Positions 51,980-60,072 of a DNA stretch of 64,000 nt are shown one piece after another. The stretch is from NCBI RefSeq assembly GCF_002192695.1, contig NZ_MTLG01000008.1:62001-126000 (forward strand), in the 5' to 3' direction. Under the pieces are notes generated by a model. It was not told the DNA's origin. It made no database searches and saw nothing but the letters and a program-made list of their open reading frames with translations. The stretch is from Achromobacter xylosoxidans (GTDB lineage: Bacteria > Pseudomonadota > Gammaproteobacteria > Burkholderiales > Burkholderiaceae_B). Position 1 is the first letter of the stretch. Each line of letters opens with the position of its first letter. The position numbers and the translations under genes are program-made.

Positions 51980-51994
51980 ATCGGTTTTTCCGAT
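51980..51994. promoter_or_regulatory. Dyad with T-N11-A, probable LysR operator
   Basis: ATCGG-TTTTT-CCGAT, a perfect 15-base inverted repeat with T51981 and A51993 in the T-N11-A spacing, 20 bases upstream of the LysR start and facing the PACE gene. Confidence 0.7.
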
Positions 51995-52069
51995 GAAAAC
52001 CATCTTTATCGTAACGGAAATGTCGTCGAAAATCCCTGTCACTCAGTATCAACCGACCGCAGGTGGGTC

Positions 52070-52552
52070 ATGACGCAAGCCAAGAAATCCATTAAAGAAC
52101 GTTTCCTCCACGCCTTTCTGTTCGAAATCATCGCCATCGGCCTGTGCGCCCCGGCGGCCGCCTGGGCCATGGGCAAGTCCCTGTTCGAAATGGGCGTGCT
52201 GACCGCGGTGATCGCCTGGATCGCGCTGGTCTGGAACATGATCTACAACGCGGGCTTTGACCGCATCGAGAACCGCATGGGCTGGACCCGCACGCTGCGG
52301 CTGCGCGTGGTGCATGCCTTCGGCTTCGAGCTGGGCCTGATCCTGATCGTGATTCCGCTGGCGGCCTGGTGGCTCGACATCAGCCTGTGGCAGGCCTTTG
52401 TGCTGGATATCGCGCTGGTGCTGTTCTATCTGCCCTACGCCTTCCTCTACAACCTGGCCTACGACCGTTCGCGGCCGCGGGTCCTGCAGTGGCTGGCCCG
52501 CCGCAAGGGGCAGGCCGCGCCGGCCGTCACGCGTCAATCACCTTGCGCGTGA
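52070..52552 (+). CDS. PACE family efflux transporter
   Basis: A 160-residue protein with four membrane helices in two tandem bacterial transmembrane pair domains. The conserved Glu of the first helix is E19 in F-L-F-E-I-I-A-I; the second repeat carries H-A-F-G-F-E-L-G. PACE proteins such as AceI export biguanides and short-chain diamines. Its stop overlaps the end of the convergent GntR gene by 26 bases. Confidence 0.92.
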   Translation: MTQAKKSIKERFLHAFLFEIIAIGLCAPAAAWAMGKSLFEMGVLTAVIAWIALVWNMIYNAGFDRIENRMGWTRTLRLRVVHAFGFELGLILIVIPLAAWWLDISLWQAFVLDIALVLFYLPYAFLYNLAYDRSRPRVLQWLARRKGQAAPAVTRQSPCA

Positions 52553-53180
52553 ACATCTCCAGGTAGTCCATCAGCGAGTCCGCGCCCTTGATGGCCGCGG
52601 ACTCGTTGCCAGTGGCGATGCCTTCGGCCATCAGCATGTGGCGGCGCGCGCCCTCGGCGATGTCGCCCTCGTGCTGGTAGGCGTACCAGAAGCGGCGGCA
52701 CTGGATGATCAGCGGCGCCACCGCGTTCACGGCCGAGGCGTTGCGGCAGGCCTGGTGGCAGACGTGATCCAGCATCTGGTCGGCATGCATGTAGTCGTCG
52801 AGATTGCCGCCTTCCGCCGCGCGGATCATCTGCGCCGCGCAATCCACGATCTGGCTGCGTTGCGCAGGGGTGGCGCGGCGCGCGGCGCTGGCGGCGATCA
52901 GTTGTTCCAGCGCCCGGCGGGTCTGGATCAGGTCCATGTGGTCCGCCAGCTGGATCATGGACACGCGCAGGCCGCGCCGCGGCTCCTGGCGTATCAGCCC
53001 GGCGGCCACCATGCGCAGCAGCGCCTCGCGCAGCGGCGTGCGCCCCAGGCCGGTCATTTCCACCAGATCCGCTTCCACGACCGCGCTGCCCGGCTGCAAT
53101 TGCAGCGTGGCGATCATGCTTTCGATCTGGTCGTAGGCGACATCGGCGGCGCGCCGTTTGGATTCTGCTGCTGCCATCAA
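52527..53180 (-). CDS. GntR-family regulator (FCD type)
   Basis: A 217-residue GntR protein. The winged helix has the family motif E-M-T-G-L-G-R-T-P-L-R-E-A-L; the FCD effector domain follows, with Asp/His residues likely to hold a metal. It is the last gene of the seven-gene liv/DapA-like operon, with its ATG overlapping the LivM-like stop by four bases, so it is probably the operon's autoregulator. A second Met directly after the first is an equally possible start. Confidence 0.92.
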   Translation of the reverse strand: MMAAAESKRRAADVAYDQIESMIATLQLQPGSAVVEADLVEMTGLGRTPLREALLRMVAAGLIRQEPRRGLRVSMIQLADHMDLIQTRRALEQLIAASAARRATPAQRSQIVDCAAQMIRAAEGGNLDDYMHADQMLDHVCHQACRNASAVNAVAPLIIQCRRFWYAYQHEGDIAEGARRHMLMAEGIATGNESAAIKGADSLMDYLEMFTRKVIDA

Positions 53181-54142
53181 CTATTGTTTTCCTTCGTTTT
53201 GCGCCACTGCGCGTAGGCCAGCCATTCGCCGACGAATCCGCGCCGGAAGAACGACACGCACAACACGAAAATCAGTCCGATGACGATGGTGACGATGTCG
53301 CCCAGGGTGGCAAGGTAATTCTGCAAGCTGACGACCAGCGTCGCGCCCACCACCGGCCCCCACACCGTGCCGATGCCGCCCAGCAGCGTCATCAGCAGCA
53401 CTTCCGTGGAGGTGGCGAGCGAAACGTCGTTCAATGCAACCAGCTGGAGCACCAGCGCCTTCAGCGAACCGGCCAGTCCGGCCACCGAGGCCGACAGCAC
53501 GAAGGCCAGCAGCTTGCACCGGTCTGTATCGTAACCTAGCGATATCGCCCGCGGCGCGTTGTCCCGGATGGTCTTGAGCACCTGGCCGAAGGGCGAATGG
53601 ATCACCCGGTAGACGAACAGAAAGCCCAGCACGAAGACTCCCAGCGTGAAGTAATACATGTTGGCGTCCACGCTCAGGTCCACCAGGCCCAGGAACTTGC
53701 CGCGCGGGATGCCCTGCATGCCGTCCTCGCCGCGCGTCCAGCCCACCTGCACCGCCATGAAGTACGCCACTTGCGACAGCGCCAGCGTGATCATCGCGAA
53801 GTAGATGCCGGTGCGCCGGATCGCCAGCCAGCCGATGGCCCAGCCGATGGCCGCGGCCATGGCCACGCCGCAAGCCATGGCGACCTCGGGCGGCAGGCCG
53901 CGCGCGCCGAACAGGATCATCATTTCACCGGCCGCGTAGCCGGCCCAGCCGAAGAACGCGGCATGGCCGAAGGACACCAGTCCGGTAAAGCCGGTCAGCA
54001 GGTTGAAGGCCAGCGCGAACAGCGCAAAGCACAGCACCTTCATCACAAACACGGGGTAGACGATCTGCGGGAACAGTGGCACCAGCAGGGCCGGCGCCAG
54101 CAGCAGCGCCAGGATGCGGATCGAGGAGGGTATGCGCTGCAC
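53177..54142 (-). CDS. livM: Branched-chain amino acid-type ABC permease LivM
   Basis: A 321-residue inner-membrane permease with about nine helices and the LivM-type core F-G-H-A-A-F-F-G-W-G-A-Y-A-like segment (S-F-G-H-A-A-F-F-G-W-A-G-Y) and N-A-P-R-A-I-S-L-G-Y-D coupling region. It starts with GTG and follows LivH by one base. It forms the translocation path with LivH. The ligand of this importer may not be a branched-chain amino acid, because members of this class also carry aromatic acids, urea and amides. Confidence 0.93.
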   Translation of the reverse strand: MQRIPSSIRILALLLAPALLVPLFPQIVYPVFVMKVLCFALFALAFNLLTGFTGLVSFGHAAFFGWAGYAAGEMMILFGARGLPPEVAMACGVAMAAAIGWAIGWLAIRRTGIYFAMITLALSQVAYFMAVQVGWTRGEDGMQGIPRGKFLGLVDLSVDANMYYFTLGVFVLGFLFVYRVIHSPFGQVLKTIRDNAPRAISLGYDTDRCKLLAFVLSASVAGLAGSLKALVLQLVALNDVSLATSTEVLLMTLLGGIGTVWGPVVGATLVVSLQNYLATLGDIVTIVIGLIFVLCVSFFRRGFVGEWLAYAQWRKTKENNS

Positions 54143-54143
54143 C

Positions 54144-55046
54144 TTATTTCTCCTTGCCGAACAGGCCGGCGGGGCGCGTCAGCAGAACGATCGCCATGAC
54201 GATGAAGACCACCACCGTCGAGGCTTCGGGATAGAACACTTTGGTCAGCCCTTCCAGCAGGCCCAGGGCCAGCCCGGTGACGATGGCGCCCATGATGGAG
54301 CCGAGCCCGCCGATCACCACCACGGCGAACACGATGTTCAGCAGGTTCGAGCCCATCAGTGGATTGATCTGCATGACGGGCGCGGCCAGCACCCCGGCCA
54401 CGCCGGCCAGCGCCACGCCGAAGCCATAGGTCAGGGTGATCATCACCGGCACGTTGACGCCGAAAGCCTGCAGCAGCTTGGGGTTTTCGGTGCCCGCGCG
54501 CAGCATGGCGCCCAGCCGGGTCCGCTCGAACAGATACCAGGTGGCCAGGCACAGCGTCAGGGACGCCACCACCACGAAGGCGCGGTAGGCCGGCAGGAAC
54601 ATGAAGCCCAGGTCGAAGCCGCCCTGCAGGACCTCGGGCGGCTCGTAGCCCACGCCCGAGATGCCGTAGAAGTAGCGAAAGCCGCCTTCCATCATCAGCG
54701 CGATGCCGAAGGTCAGCAAGAGGCCGTACAGGTGGTCCAGGTGGTACAGGCGCTTGAGCAGCGTCTTCTCGATCACGACGCCCACCAGCCCCACCAGCAG
54801 GGGAGCCAGGACCAGCGCGGCCCAGAAGTTGATCTGCACGCCGGGTCCCAGCAGCTGCGGCAGCTGCGTGAAGCCGATCCAGGCCAGGAACGCCGCCATC
54901 ATGAACTGGGCGCCGTGCGTGAAATTGACGATGTTGAGCAGGCCGAAGATGATGGCCAGGCCCATGCTGAGGATGGCGTAAAAGCAGCCGTTGATCAGCC
55001 CCACCAGCAGTTGGGCGAGCAAGGCGGAAAGCGAGATGTCGAACAT
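54144..55046 (-). CDS. livH: Branched-chain amino acid-type ABC permease LivH
   Basis: A 300-residue inner-membrane permease with the LivH opening Q-L-L-V-G-L-I-N-G-C-F-Y-A-I-L-S-M-G-L and N-F-T-H-G-A-Q-F-M. The ATG at 55046 starts the usual N-terminus; an earlier frame would add 29 residues encoded in the hairpin-containing gap. It pairs with LivM. The gene lies 112 bases after the binding-protein gene, the largest gap inside this operon. Confidence 0.93.
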   Translation of the reverse strand: MFDISLSALLAQLLVGLINGCFYAILSMGLAIIFGLLNIVNFTHGAQFMMAAFLAWIGFTQLPQLLGPGVQINFWAALVLAPLLVGLVGVVIEKTLLKRLYHLDHLYGLLLTFGIALMMEGGFRYFYGISGVGYEPPEVLQGGFDLGFMFLPAYRAFVVVASLTLCLATWYLFERTRLGAMLRAGTENPKLLQAFGVNVPVMITLTYGFGVALAGVAGVLAAPVMQINPLMGSNLLNIVFAVVVIGGLGSIMGAIVTGLALGLLEGLTKVFYPEASTVVVFIVMAIVLLTRPAGLFGKEK

Positions 55047-55091
55047 GGTAGGCGGCGGGCGGAAAGGTGTCGCGTCGATTTCCGGGAAGCG

Positions 55092-55111
55092 CGCGGCGCC
55101 GGTGCGCCGCG
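55092..55111 (-). other. Stem-loop between binding-protein gene and livH
   Basis: CGCGGCGC pairs with GCGCCGCG around CGGT. There is no T run. Such structures behind binding-protein genes often protect the upstream mRNA and lower expression of the downstream permease genes. Confidence 0.5.
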
Positions 55112-55158
55112 GCCAGGGCAGCCGGCGCCGCACGCCATGCGCGCGGCGCGTGGCGGCA

Positions 55159-56364
55159 TCAGGTCTTGTTCAACGAGCACGCGGCCTGGGGCTTGGGGAA
55201 GACTTCCTCGCCCTTGAGCACCGACTTCACGTTGTAGTAGTCCCAGGGCGCCTTGGATTCGGCGGGCGACTTCACCTGCAACAGCAGCATGTCGTGCACC
55301 AGCGCGCCGTCGGCGCGCAGCTTGCCGTTGCGGATCACGGCGTCGTTGATGGTCATCTCGCGCATCTTGGCCATCACGGCGGGCGCGTCGTCGGTGCCCG
55401 CCGCTTCGATCGCCTTCAGGTAGGACAGCGTGGCCGAATACACGCCGGCCTGCGAGGCGGTCGGCATCTTCTTGGCCTTCTCGTAGAACTTCTTGGCCCA
55501 GGCGCGCGAGGCATCGTCATAGTCCCAGTAGAAGGCTTCGGTCAGGTACATGCCCTGCGCCTTGGCCAGGCCCATGCTGTGCACGTCCGAGATGTAGGTG
55601 AGCAGCGGCGCCACGATCTGCTTCTTGTTGATGCCGAACTCGTTGGCCTGCTTGACCGCGTTGACCGTGTCGTTGCCGGCATTGGCCAGCGCGATCACGT
55701 CGGCCTTCGAGGCCTGCGCCTTCAACAGGAACGAGGAGAAATCATTGCCGGGGAAAGGATGGCGCGACACGCCCACCACATTGCCGCCGTTTTCCTGGAT
55801 GACTTCGGTGCCGTCCTTTTCCAGCGAGTGGCCGAAGGTGTAGTCGGCGGTGATGAAGTACCAGGTCTTCTTGCCTTCCTTGACCAGCGCGCGGGCGGTG
55901 CCGGCGGCCAGCGCGTAGGTGTTGGTGGTCCACTGGGCGTTCAGGGGCGAGCATTTTTCGCCCAGGATGGCGGTGGACAGGCCGGCCGACGGCATGGTCA
56001 CGCGGTTCTTCTGCTTGGCGATTTCCATCACCGCCAGCGCGGTGGACGCGGTGGGGAAGTCGGTGATCATGTCGACCTTGCCCTGGTCGAACCATTCGCG
56101 CGCCAGGTTGGCGGCGACGTCGGGCTTGTTCTGGTGGTCGGCGGAAACCACTTCCACCGGCTTGCCCAGCACCTTGTTGCCCATTTCCTCGGCAGCCATG
56201 CGGGCCGCGATCACGGAGCCGTTGCCGGCCAGGTCGGAATAGACGCCGGACAGATCGGTCAGGACGCCGATCTTGACCACGTCGTCGCTGACCTTGGTCT
56301 GGGCTTGGGCGGCGCCGATCATGCCGACGGCGAACAGCGCTGCTGCGATTCGATTCAATTTCAT
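55159..56364 (-). CDS. Periplasmic ABC substrate-binding protein, LivJ type
   Basis: A 401-residue type I periplasmic binding protein. The signal peptide ends near A-Q-A at residue 21; the mature chain begins T-K-V-S-D-D-V-V-K-I-G-V-L-T-D-L-S-G. Two cysteines near the middle (K-C-S-P-L) and at the C-terminus (A-A-C-S-L) may pair. It captures the ligand for the LivHMGF importer. The family covers amino acids, aromatic acids and amides, and the binding-site residues do not settle the ligand by eye. Confidence 0.92.
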   Translation of the reverse strand: MKLNRIAAALFAVGMIGAAQAQTKVSDDVVKIGVLTDLSGVYSDLAGNGSVIAARMAAEEMGNKVLGKPVEVVSADHQNKPDVAANLAREWFDQGKVDMITDFPTASTALAVMEIAKQKNRVTMPSAGLSTAILGEKCSPLNAQWTTNTYALAAGTARALVKEGKKTWYFITADYTFGHSLEKDGTEVIQENGGNVVGVSRHPFPGNDFSSFLLKAQASKADVIALANAGNDTVNAVKQANEFGINKKQIVAPLLTYISDVHSMGLAKAQGMYLTEAFYWDYDDASRAWAKKFYEKAKKMPTASQAGVYSATLSYLKAIEAAGTDDAPAVMAKMREMTINDAVIRNGKLRADGALVHDMLLLQVKSPAESKAPWDYYNVKSVLKGEEVFPKPQAACSLNKT

Positions 56365-56421
56365 CTGACTACGCTCCGTGTAGGAAGGGGACTGCGGTCG
56401 GAAGGAATGCGGCTGGAAAAC

Positions 56422-57141
56422 TCAAATGCCGAGCAGGGCGTTCAGCTTGTCCTGCGATTGCCGGACTTCGGCGCGGTCTATCACCGCCACCACCTGGCCG
56501 TGCTCGATGACGTAATGGCGGTCGGCCAGGTGCTGGGCAAAGCGGAAGTTCTGCTCGACCAGCACGGTGGTGTAGCCGCGCTCTTTCAATTGCCGGATGA
56601 CGCGGCCCAGGGACTGCACGATGACGGGGGCCAGGCCTTCGGTGATTTCGTCCAGCAACAACAGGCGGGCGCCGGTGCGCAGGATGCGCGCCATCGCCAG
56701 CATCTGCTGTTCGCCGCCCGACAGGCGCGTGCCGGGGCTGTGGGCGCGCTCTTTGAGGTTGGGGAACATCTCGTAGATTTCCTGTACCGACATGCCGTCC
56801 GGCCCTACCGAGGGCAGCAGCATGAGGTTTTCCTCGGCGCTCAAGGACGCATAGATGCCGCGCTCTTCAGGGCAATAGCCGATGCCGCGGCGCGCGATCT
56901 TGTGGGGCGGCAGGCCGACGGTCTCCTGGCCCTGGATCCTGATGGAACCGCTGCGCCGGCCCACCAGGCCCAGGATGGACTTCAGCGTCGAGCTGCGGCC
57001 CGCGCCGTTCCTGCCCAGCAGGGTCACGCATTCGCCCGGCTTCACGTCCAGGTCGATGCCGTGCAGGATGTGCGATTCGCCGTACCAGGCGTGCAGGTTG
57101 CGGATCTCCAGCATGCTGGAGCCAGCGGCGGCTTCATTCAT
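56422..57141 (-). CDS. livF: ABC ATP-binding protein LivF, Walker A Arg variant
   Basis: A 239-residue ATPase subunit. The signature L-S-G-G-E-Q-Q-M and Walker B L-L-L-L-D-E are intact. The Walker A loop reads G-R-N-G-A-G-R-S-S (43-51), with Arg in place of the usual Lys and Ser-Ser in place of Thr-Thr. The DNA (CGC at that codon) confirms it. Arg variants may recur in this branch of LivF. The D-loop also differs (DEITEGLAP). The partner LivG has a normal Walker A, so one ATP site may dominate. It overlaps the livG stop by eight bases. Confidence 0.92.
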   Translation of the reverse strand: MNEAAAGSSMLEIRNLHAWYGESHILHGIDLDVKPGECVTLLGRNGAGRSSTLKSILGLVGRRSGSIRIQGQETVGLPPHKIARRGIGYCPEERGIYASLSAEENLMLLPSVGPDGMSVQEIYEMFPNLKERAHSPGTRLSGGEQQMLAMARILRTGARLLLLDEITEGLAPVIVQSLGRVIRQLKERGYTTVLVEQNFRFAQHLADRHYVIEHGQVVAVIDRAEVRQSQDKLNALLGI

Positions 57142-57889
57142 CTTCGGCTCCCATGTAGGCCTCGCGCACCGCCGGGTTTTCCGACACGGTCGCGTAGGGG
57201 CCTTCGGCCAGGATCTCGCCCCGTTGCAGCACGGTGATCGTGTCGGAGATGTCCGCCACGACTTTCATGTTGTGTTCGACCATGAGGATGGTGCGGCCCG
57301 CGGATACCTGCTTGATCAGGTGCTTGACCCGGTCCACGTCTTCCTGGCCCATGCCCTGGGTGGGTTCGTCCAGCAACAGCAGTTCGGGTTCCAGCGCCAG
57401 CGTGGTGGCGATCTCCAATGTGCGCTTGCGGCCATAGGGCAGGTCGCCCGCGGCCACGTCCAGGTGCGTGCGCAGGCCGACCTGGTCCAGCAGTTCCTCG
57501 ACGCGGTGGTGCAGGCTTTCCAGCGTGCGTTCCGAACGCCAGAAGCAATAGTCCACGCCCAGCTTGCGCTGCAAGGCCACGCGCACGTTCTCGCGCACCG
57601 ACAACTGCGGGAACACGGCCGAGATCTGGAACGAGCGCACGATGCCGCGGCGCGCGGTCTGCGCGGGGCGTTCCTGCGTGATGTCCACGCCGTCGTACAG
57701 GATCTCGCCGCGCGTCGGAATGTGGAACTTGGTCAGCAGATTGAAGAAGGTGGTCTTGCCCGCGCCGTTGGGGCCGATGAGCGCGTGGATGGCGCCGCGG
57801 CGCACGCTCATGTCGACGTTGTTGACGGCCACGAAGCCGCGGAATTCCTTGCTCAGGCCCCGGGTCTGAAGAATGATGTCGCTTTGCAT
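57134..57889 (-). CDS. livG: ABC ATP-binding protein LivG
   Basis: A 251-residue ATPase subunit of the importer. Walker A is G-P-N-G-A-G-K-T-T, the signature region is L-P-Y-G-R-K-R-T-L-E, and Walker B is L-L-L-L-D-E-P-T-Q-G-M. The ATG at 57889 gives the normal N-terminus; the frame is open further upstream through the DapA-like gene but that part is a shadow. It overlaps livF by eight bases. Confidence 0.94.
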   Translation of the reverse strand: MQSDIILQTRGLSKEFRGFVAVNNVDMSVRRGAIHALIGPNGAGKTTFFNLLTKFHIPTRGEILYDGVDITQERPAQTARRGIVRSFQISAVFPQLSVRENVRVALQRKLGVDYCFWRSERTLESLHHRVEELLDQVGLRTHLDVAAGDLPYGRKRTLEIATTLALEPELLLLDEPTQGMGQEDVDRVKHLIKQVSAGRTILMVEHNMKVVADISDTITVLQRGEILAEGPYATVSENPAVREAYMGAEDE

Positions 57890-57918
57890 GATGTCCGTTG
57901 GGCTTGCTGGGGACAGGC

Positions 57919-57950
57919 CCTGGCGCGTCGCGGTCCCGCCACGCGCCAGG
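57919..57950 (-). other. Stem-loop between the DapA-like gene and livG
   Basis: CCTGGCGCGT and ACGCGCCAGG form a perfect ten-base stem with a 12-base loop and no T run. It probably stabilises or partly attenuates the transcript between the enzyme gene and the transporter genes. Confidence 0.5.
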
Positions 57951-57978
57951 AGGTTCGTGCTTCTTCCGGAGCCCGGCC

Positions 57979-58890
57979 TTACTTCGACTGGTACTGCGCG
58001 GGGCGCTTGGCCAGCGAGGCTTGGATGATGGCGGCGCAGCGTTCGCGCTCGGCGCCCACCAGCGGCAGGCGCGGGCGGCGCACGTGCTCGTTGCCCACGC
58101 CGGCCAGCGTCTCGGCCAGCTTGATGTTCTGCACCAGCTTGGTCGACACATCCAGGTGCAGGAGCGGCGTGAACCATTGGTACAGCGCCAGCGCTTCCTG
58201 CCACTTGCCGGCCTTCATCAGGTCGTACAGGGCCACGGTTTCGCGCGGGAAGGCGGTCACCAGTCCTGCCAGCAGGCCGTCCGCGCCCAGCGCCAGCGCC
58301 TCGAACGACAGGTCGTCCACGCCGATGAACAGTTGGTAGCGCGTGCCCAGGGCGTTGCGCAGGTCGGTCAGGCGGCGCACGTCGTCGCTGCTTTCCTTGA
58401 TGGCGACCAGCCATTTGCAGTCGGCCAGTTCGGCCATGTGCTCGGGCTTGAGGTCGACGCGGTAGGCGACGGGGTTGTTGTAGATCATGCAGGGCTTTTG
58501 CGCGGCTTCGGCCATGGTGCGGATGCTCTGCATGGCTTCGCGCGAGTCCGCCACGTAGATCAGCGAGGGCATCAGCATGAAGCCGTCCACGCCCAGTTCC
58601 ACGGCGGCCTTGATGAAGCGCAGCGCTTCGCGGGTGCTGGTCTCGGACACGTTGGCCAGGACCGGAATGCGGCCGGCGCTGACTTCCACCGCGCAGCGCG
58701 TCACTTCCAGCTTTTCTTCCAGGCTCAGGGTGCTGGCTTCGCCCAGCGAGCCGCAGGTGACCAGGCCATGCACGCCGTTGTCGATCAGGAAGCCGAAGTG
58801 CTTGCGCATCGCCTCGAAGTCGAGGGTCTCGTCGGCATGGAACTTACTCGTTACGGCAGGGAAGACGCCCTGCCAATGCACGTTACTCAA
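57979..58890 (-). CDS. DapA-family lyase/deaminase linked to the Liv importer
   Basis: A 303-residue class I aldolase-fold enzyme. The Schiff-base lysine is K165 in L-V-A-I-K-E-S, the catalytic Tyr is Y137 in M-I-Y-N-N-P, and the loop at 47-51 is G-S-L-G-E instead of G-T-T-G-E. I place the start at TTG 58890, with AGGAG seven bases upstream, rather than TTG at 58905 that would swallow the ribosome site. As first gene of the liv/GntR operon it probably acts on the imported compound. Pyrroline-4-hydroxy-2-carboxylate deaminase or a keto-acid aldolase are better guesses than lysine synthesis. Confidence 0.85.
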   Translation of the reverse strand: MSNVHWQGVFPAVTSKFHADETLDFEAMRKHFGFLIDNGVHGLVTCGSLGEASTLSLEEKLEVTRCAVEVSAGRIPVLANVSETSTREALRFIKAAVELGVDGFMLMPSLIYVADSREAMQSIRTMAEAAQKPCMIYNNPVAYRVDLKPEHMAELADCKWLVAIKESSDDVRRLTDLRNALGTRYQLFIGVDDLSFEALALGADGLLAGLVTAFPRETVALYDLMKAGKWQEALALYQWFTPLLHLDVSTKLVQNIKLAETLAGVGNEHVRRPRLPLVGAERERCAAIIQASLAKRPAQYQSK

Positions 58891-58902
58891 CTGGCTTCTC
58901 CT
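58891..58902 (-). promoter_or_regulatory. Ribosome binding site fixing a TTG start
   Basis: Minus-strand AGGAG (58898-58902) lies seven bases before TTG at 58890. An upstream TTG at 58905 overlaps this site and is therefore unlikely to be the start. Confidence 0.6.
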
Positions 58903-58950
58903 CAAGATGCCGTCGCTTCAATGGCGGAGCGGCGAGCAGGTGCAAAGTCT

Positions 58951-58980
58951 AATATCTGATAAATATATTTAGAAGATATT
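58951..58980. promoter_or_regulatory. AT-rich dyad upstream of the DapA-like/liv operon
   Basis: AATATCT (58951-58957) and AGATATT (58974-58980) are perfect inverted arms in a very AT-rich stretch 61 bases upstream of the TTG start. A plausible operator for the GntR protein encoded at the operon's end and the likely promoter region. Confidence 0.5.
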
Positions 58981-59146
58981 TTGATTCGGGGATTTCCCGG
59001 GGCGGGTCAACCCGGGGGTAACTAGGGGGATGCATGGCGGACCTCGCCGCCGCGCGTTTTCCCAGAGGGACGGGCAGGAGAGAGGGGACGCGCCGCTGAC
59101 GGGCGCGTGGGCGAGGTTGCTTCAGGGCCGGCCTTGGCTCAGGCGG

Positions 59147-60034
59147 CTAGCCGGCCTTGCGCGGATACGCGCGGCTCGCGTCCTGCATGAAGGTCTGCAC
59201 CGCGGTCTCGTATTGCGCGCCGCTGCGGAAGGCGCCGGAATGCGAGGCGCCTTCGATCTTGACCAGGCGCTTGAGCTCGGGCGCGACGTTGCTGGCGGCG
59301 GCGTAGAGCTCGTCGCTCATGGTGTGCGGCACCACGCGGTCGGCGGTGCCGTGCATGAAGAGCATGGGCGTGCGCATGCGCGCCAGCTTTTCCACCGAGG
59401 CGAATGGCTGCGTGACGAGCAGGCTGGCGCCCGGCACCTTGCCCCAGCGCAGCGTGGCCAGCATCGCGCCGATGCTGGTGAAGCTGGATTCCACGATCAG
59501 GCCGGCGAATGCCGGCTGGTCGGGGCGCGCGGCCAGGTCGATGGCGATGGCGCCGCCCAGGCTGTGGCCGTAGATGAAACGGCGCGACGGATCGGGCTGG
59601 ATGCGGGCCAGTTCCGCAAGCCCCGCCATCGCGTCTTCCAGCGCGCTGTCCTCGGAAGGCAGGCGCGGGGTCGAGGCGCCGAAGCCGCGGTAGTCGATGG
59701 CCAGCACGGAATAGCCCATGCGGGCCCAGCCCTCGATGCGGAAGGCGCTGCCGTTCAGGTTCCAGCGCGCGCCATGCAGGTACAGCACGGTGGGCGCGCC
59801 GGCTTTGGGGCTTTGCCAATACCAGGCGCGCACCTTGTCGCCGCCGGCCAGCGTCAGGTCGTAGACCTGGGTCCCGGCGGCGGGTTCGCGCCACCAGGTC
59901 TGCGGTTCGGACTGGGGAGAGAAGATGGTCTGGCGCTGCCAGGAATCGAGCTGGGTGCAGCCGACGACGCTGGCGCCGGCCAGGAGGGCAACGGCGAACA
60001 GGCGGCGGGGAGAGAGGCGGGGTAGGGCTGGCAT
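59147..60034 (-). CDS. Alpha/beta-hydrolase lipoprotein
   Basis: A 295-residue envelope hydrolase. The lipobox V-V-G-C puts the lipid on Cys26. The nucleophile elbow is Y-G-H-S-L-G-G (S158); the oxyanion segment is Y-L-H-G-A-R; the late acid and His are in H-G-T-A-D-R-V-V-P and E-G-A-S-H-S-G. It resembles the BEM46/YfhR group. No substrate is evident. The start at 60034 gives a normal lipoprotein signal, though a ribosome site is weak. Confidence 0.85.
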   Translation of the reverse strand: MPALPRLSPRRLFAVALLAGASVVGCTQLDSWQRQTIFSPQSEPQTWWREPAAGTQVYDLTLAGGDKVRAWYWQSPKAGAPTVLYLHGARWNLNGSAFRIEGWARMGYSVLAIDYRGFGASTPRLPSEDSALEDAMAGLAELARIQPDPSRRFIYGHSLGGAIAIDLAARPDQPAFAGLIVESSFTSIGAMLATLRWGKVPGASLLVTQPFASVEKLARMRTPMLFMHGTADRVVPHTMSDELYAAASNVAPELKRLVKIEGASHSGAFRSGAQYETAVQTFMQDASRAYPRKAG

Positions 60035-60072
60035 GGAATATCTGACCCGGGCGGAGCGGCTGGGTTCCGGCA

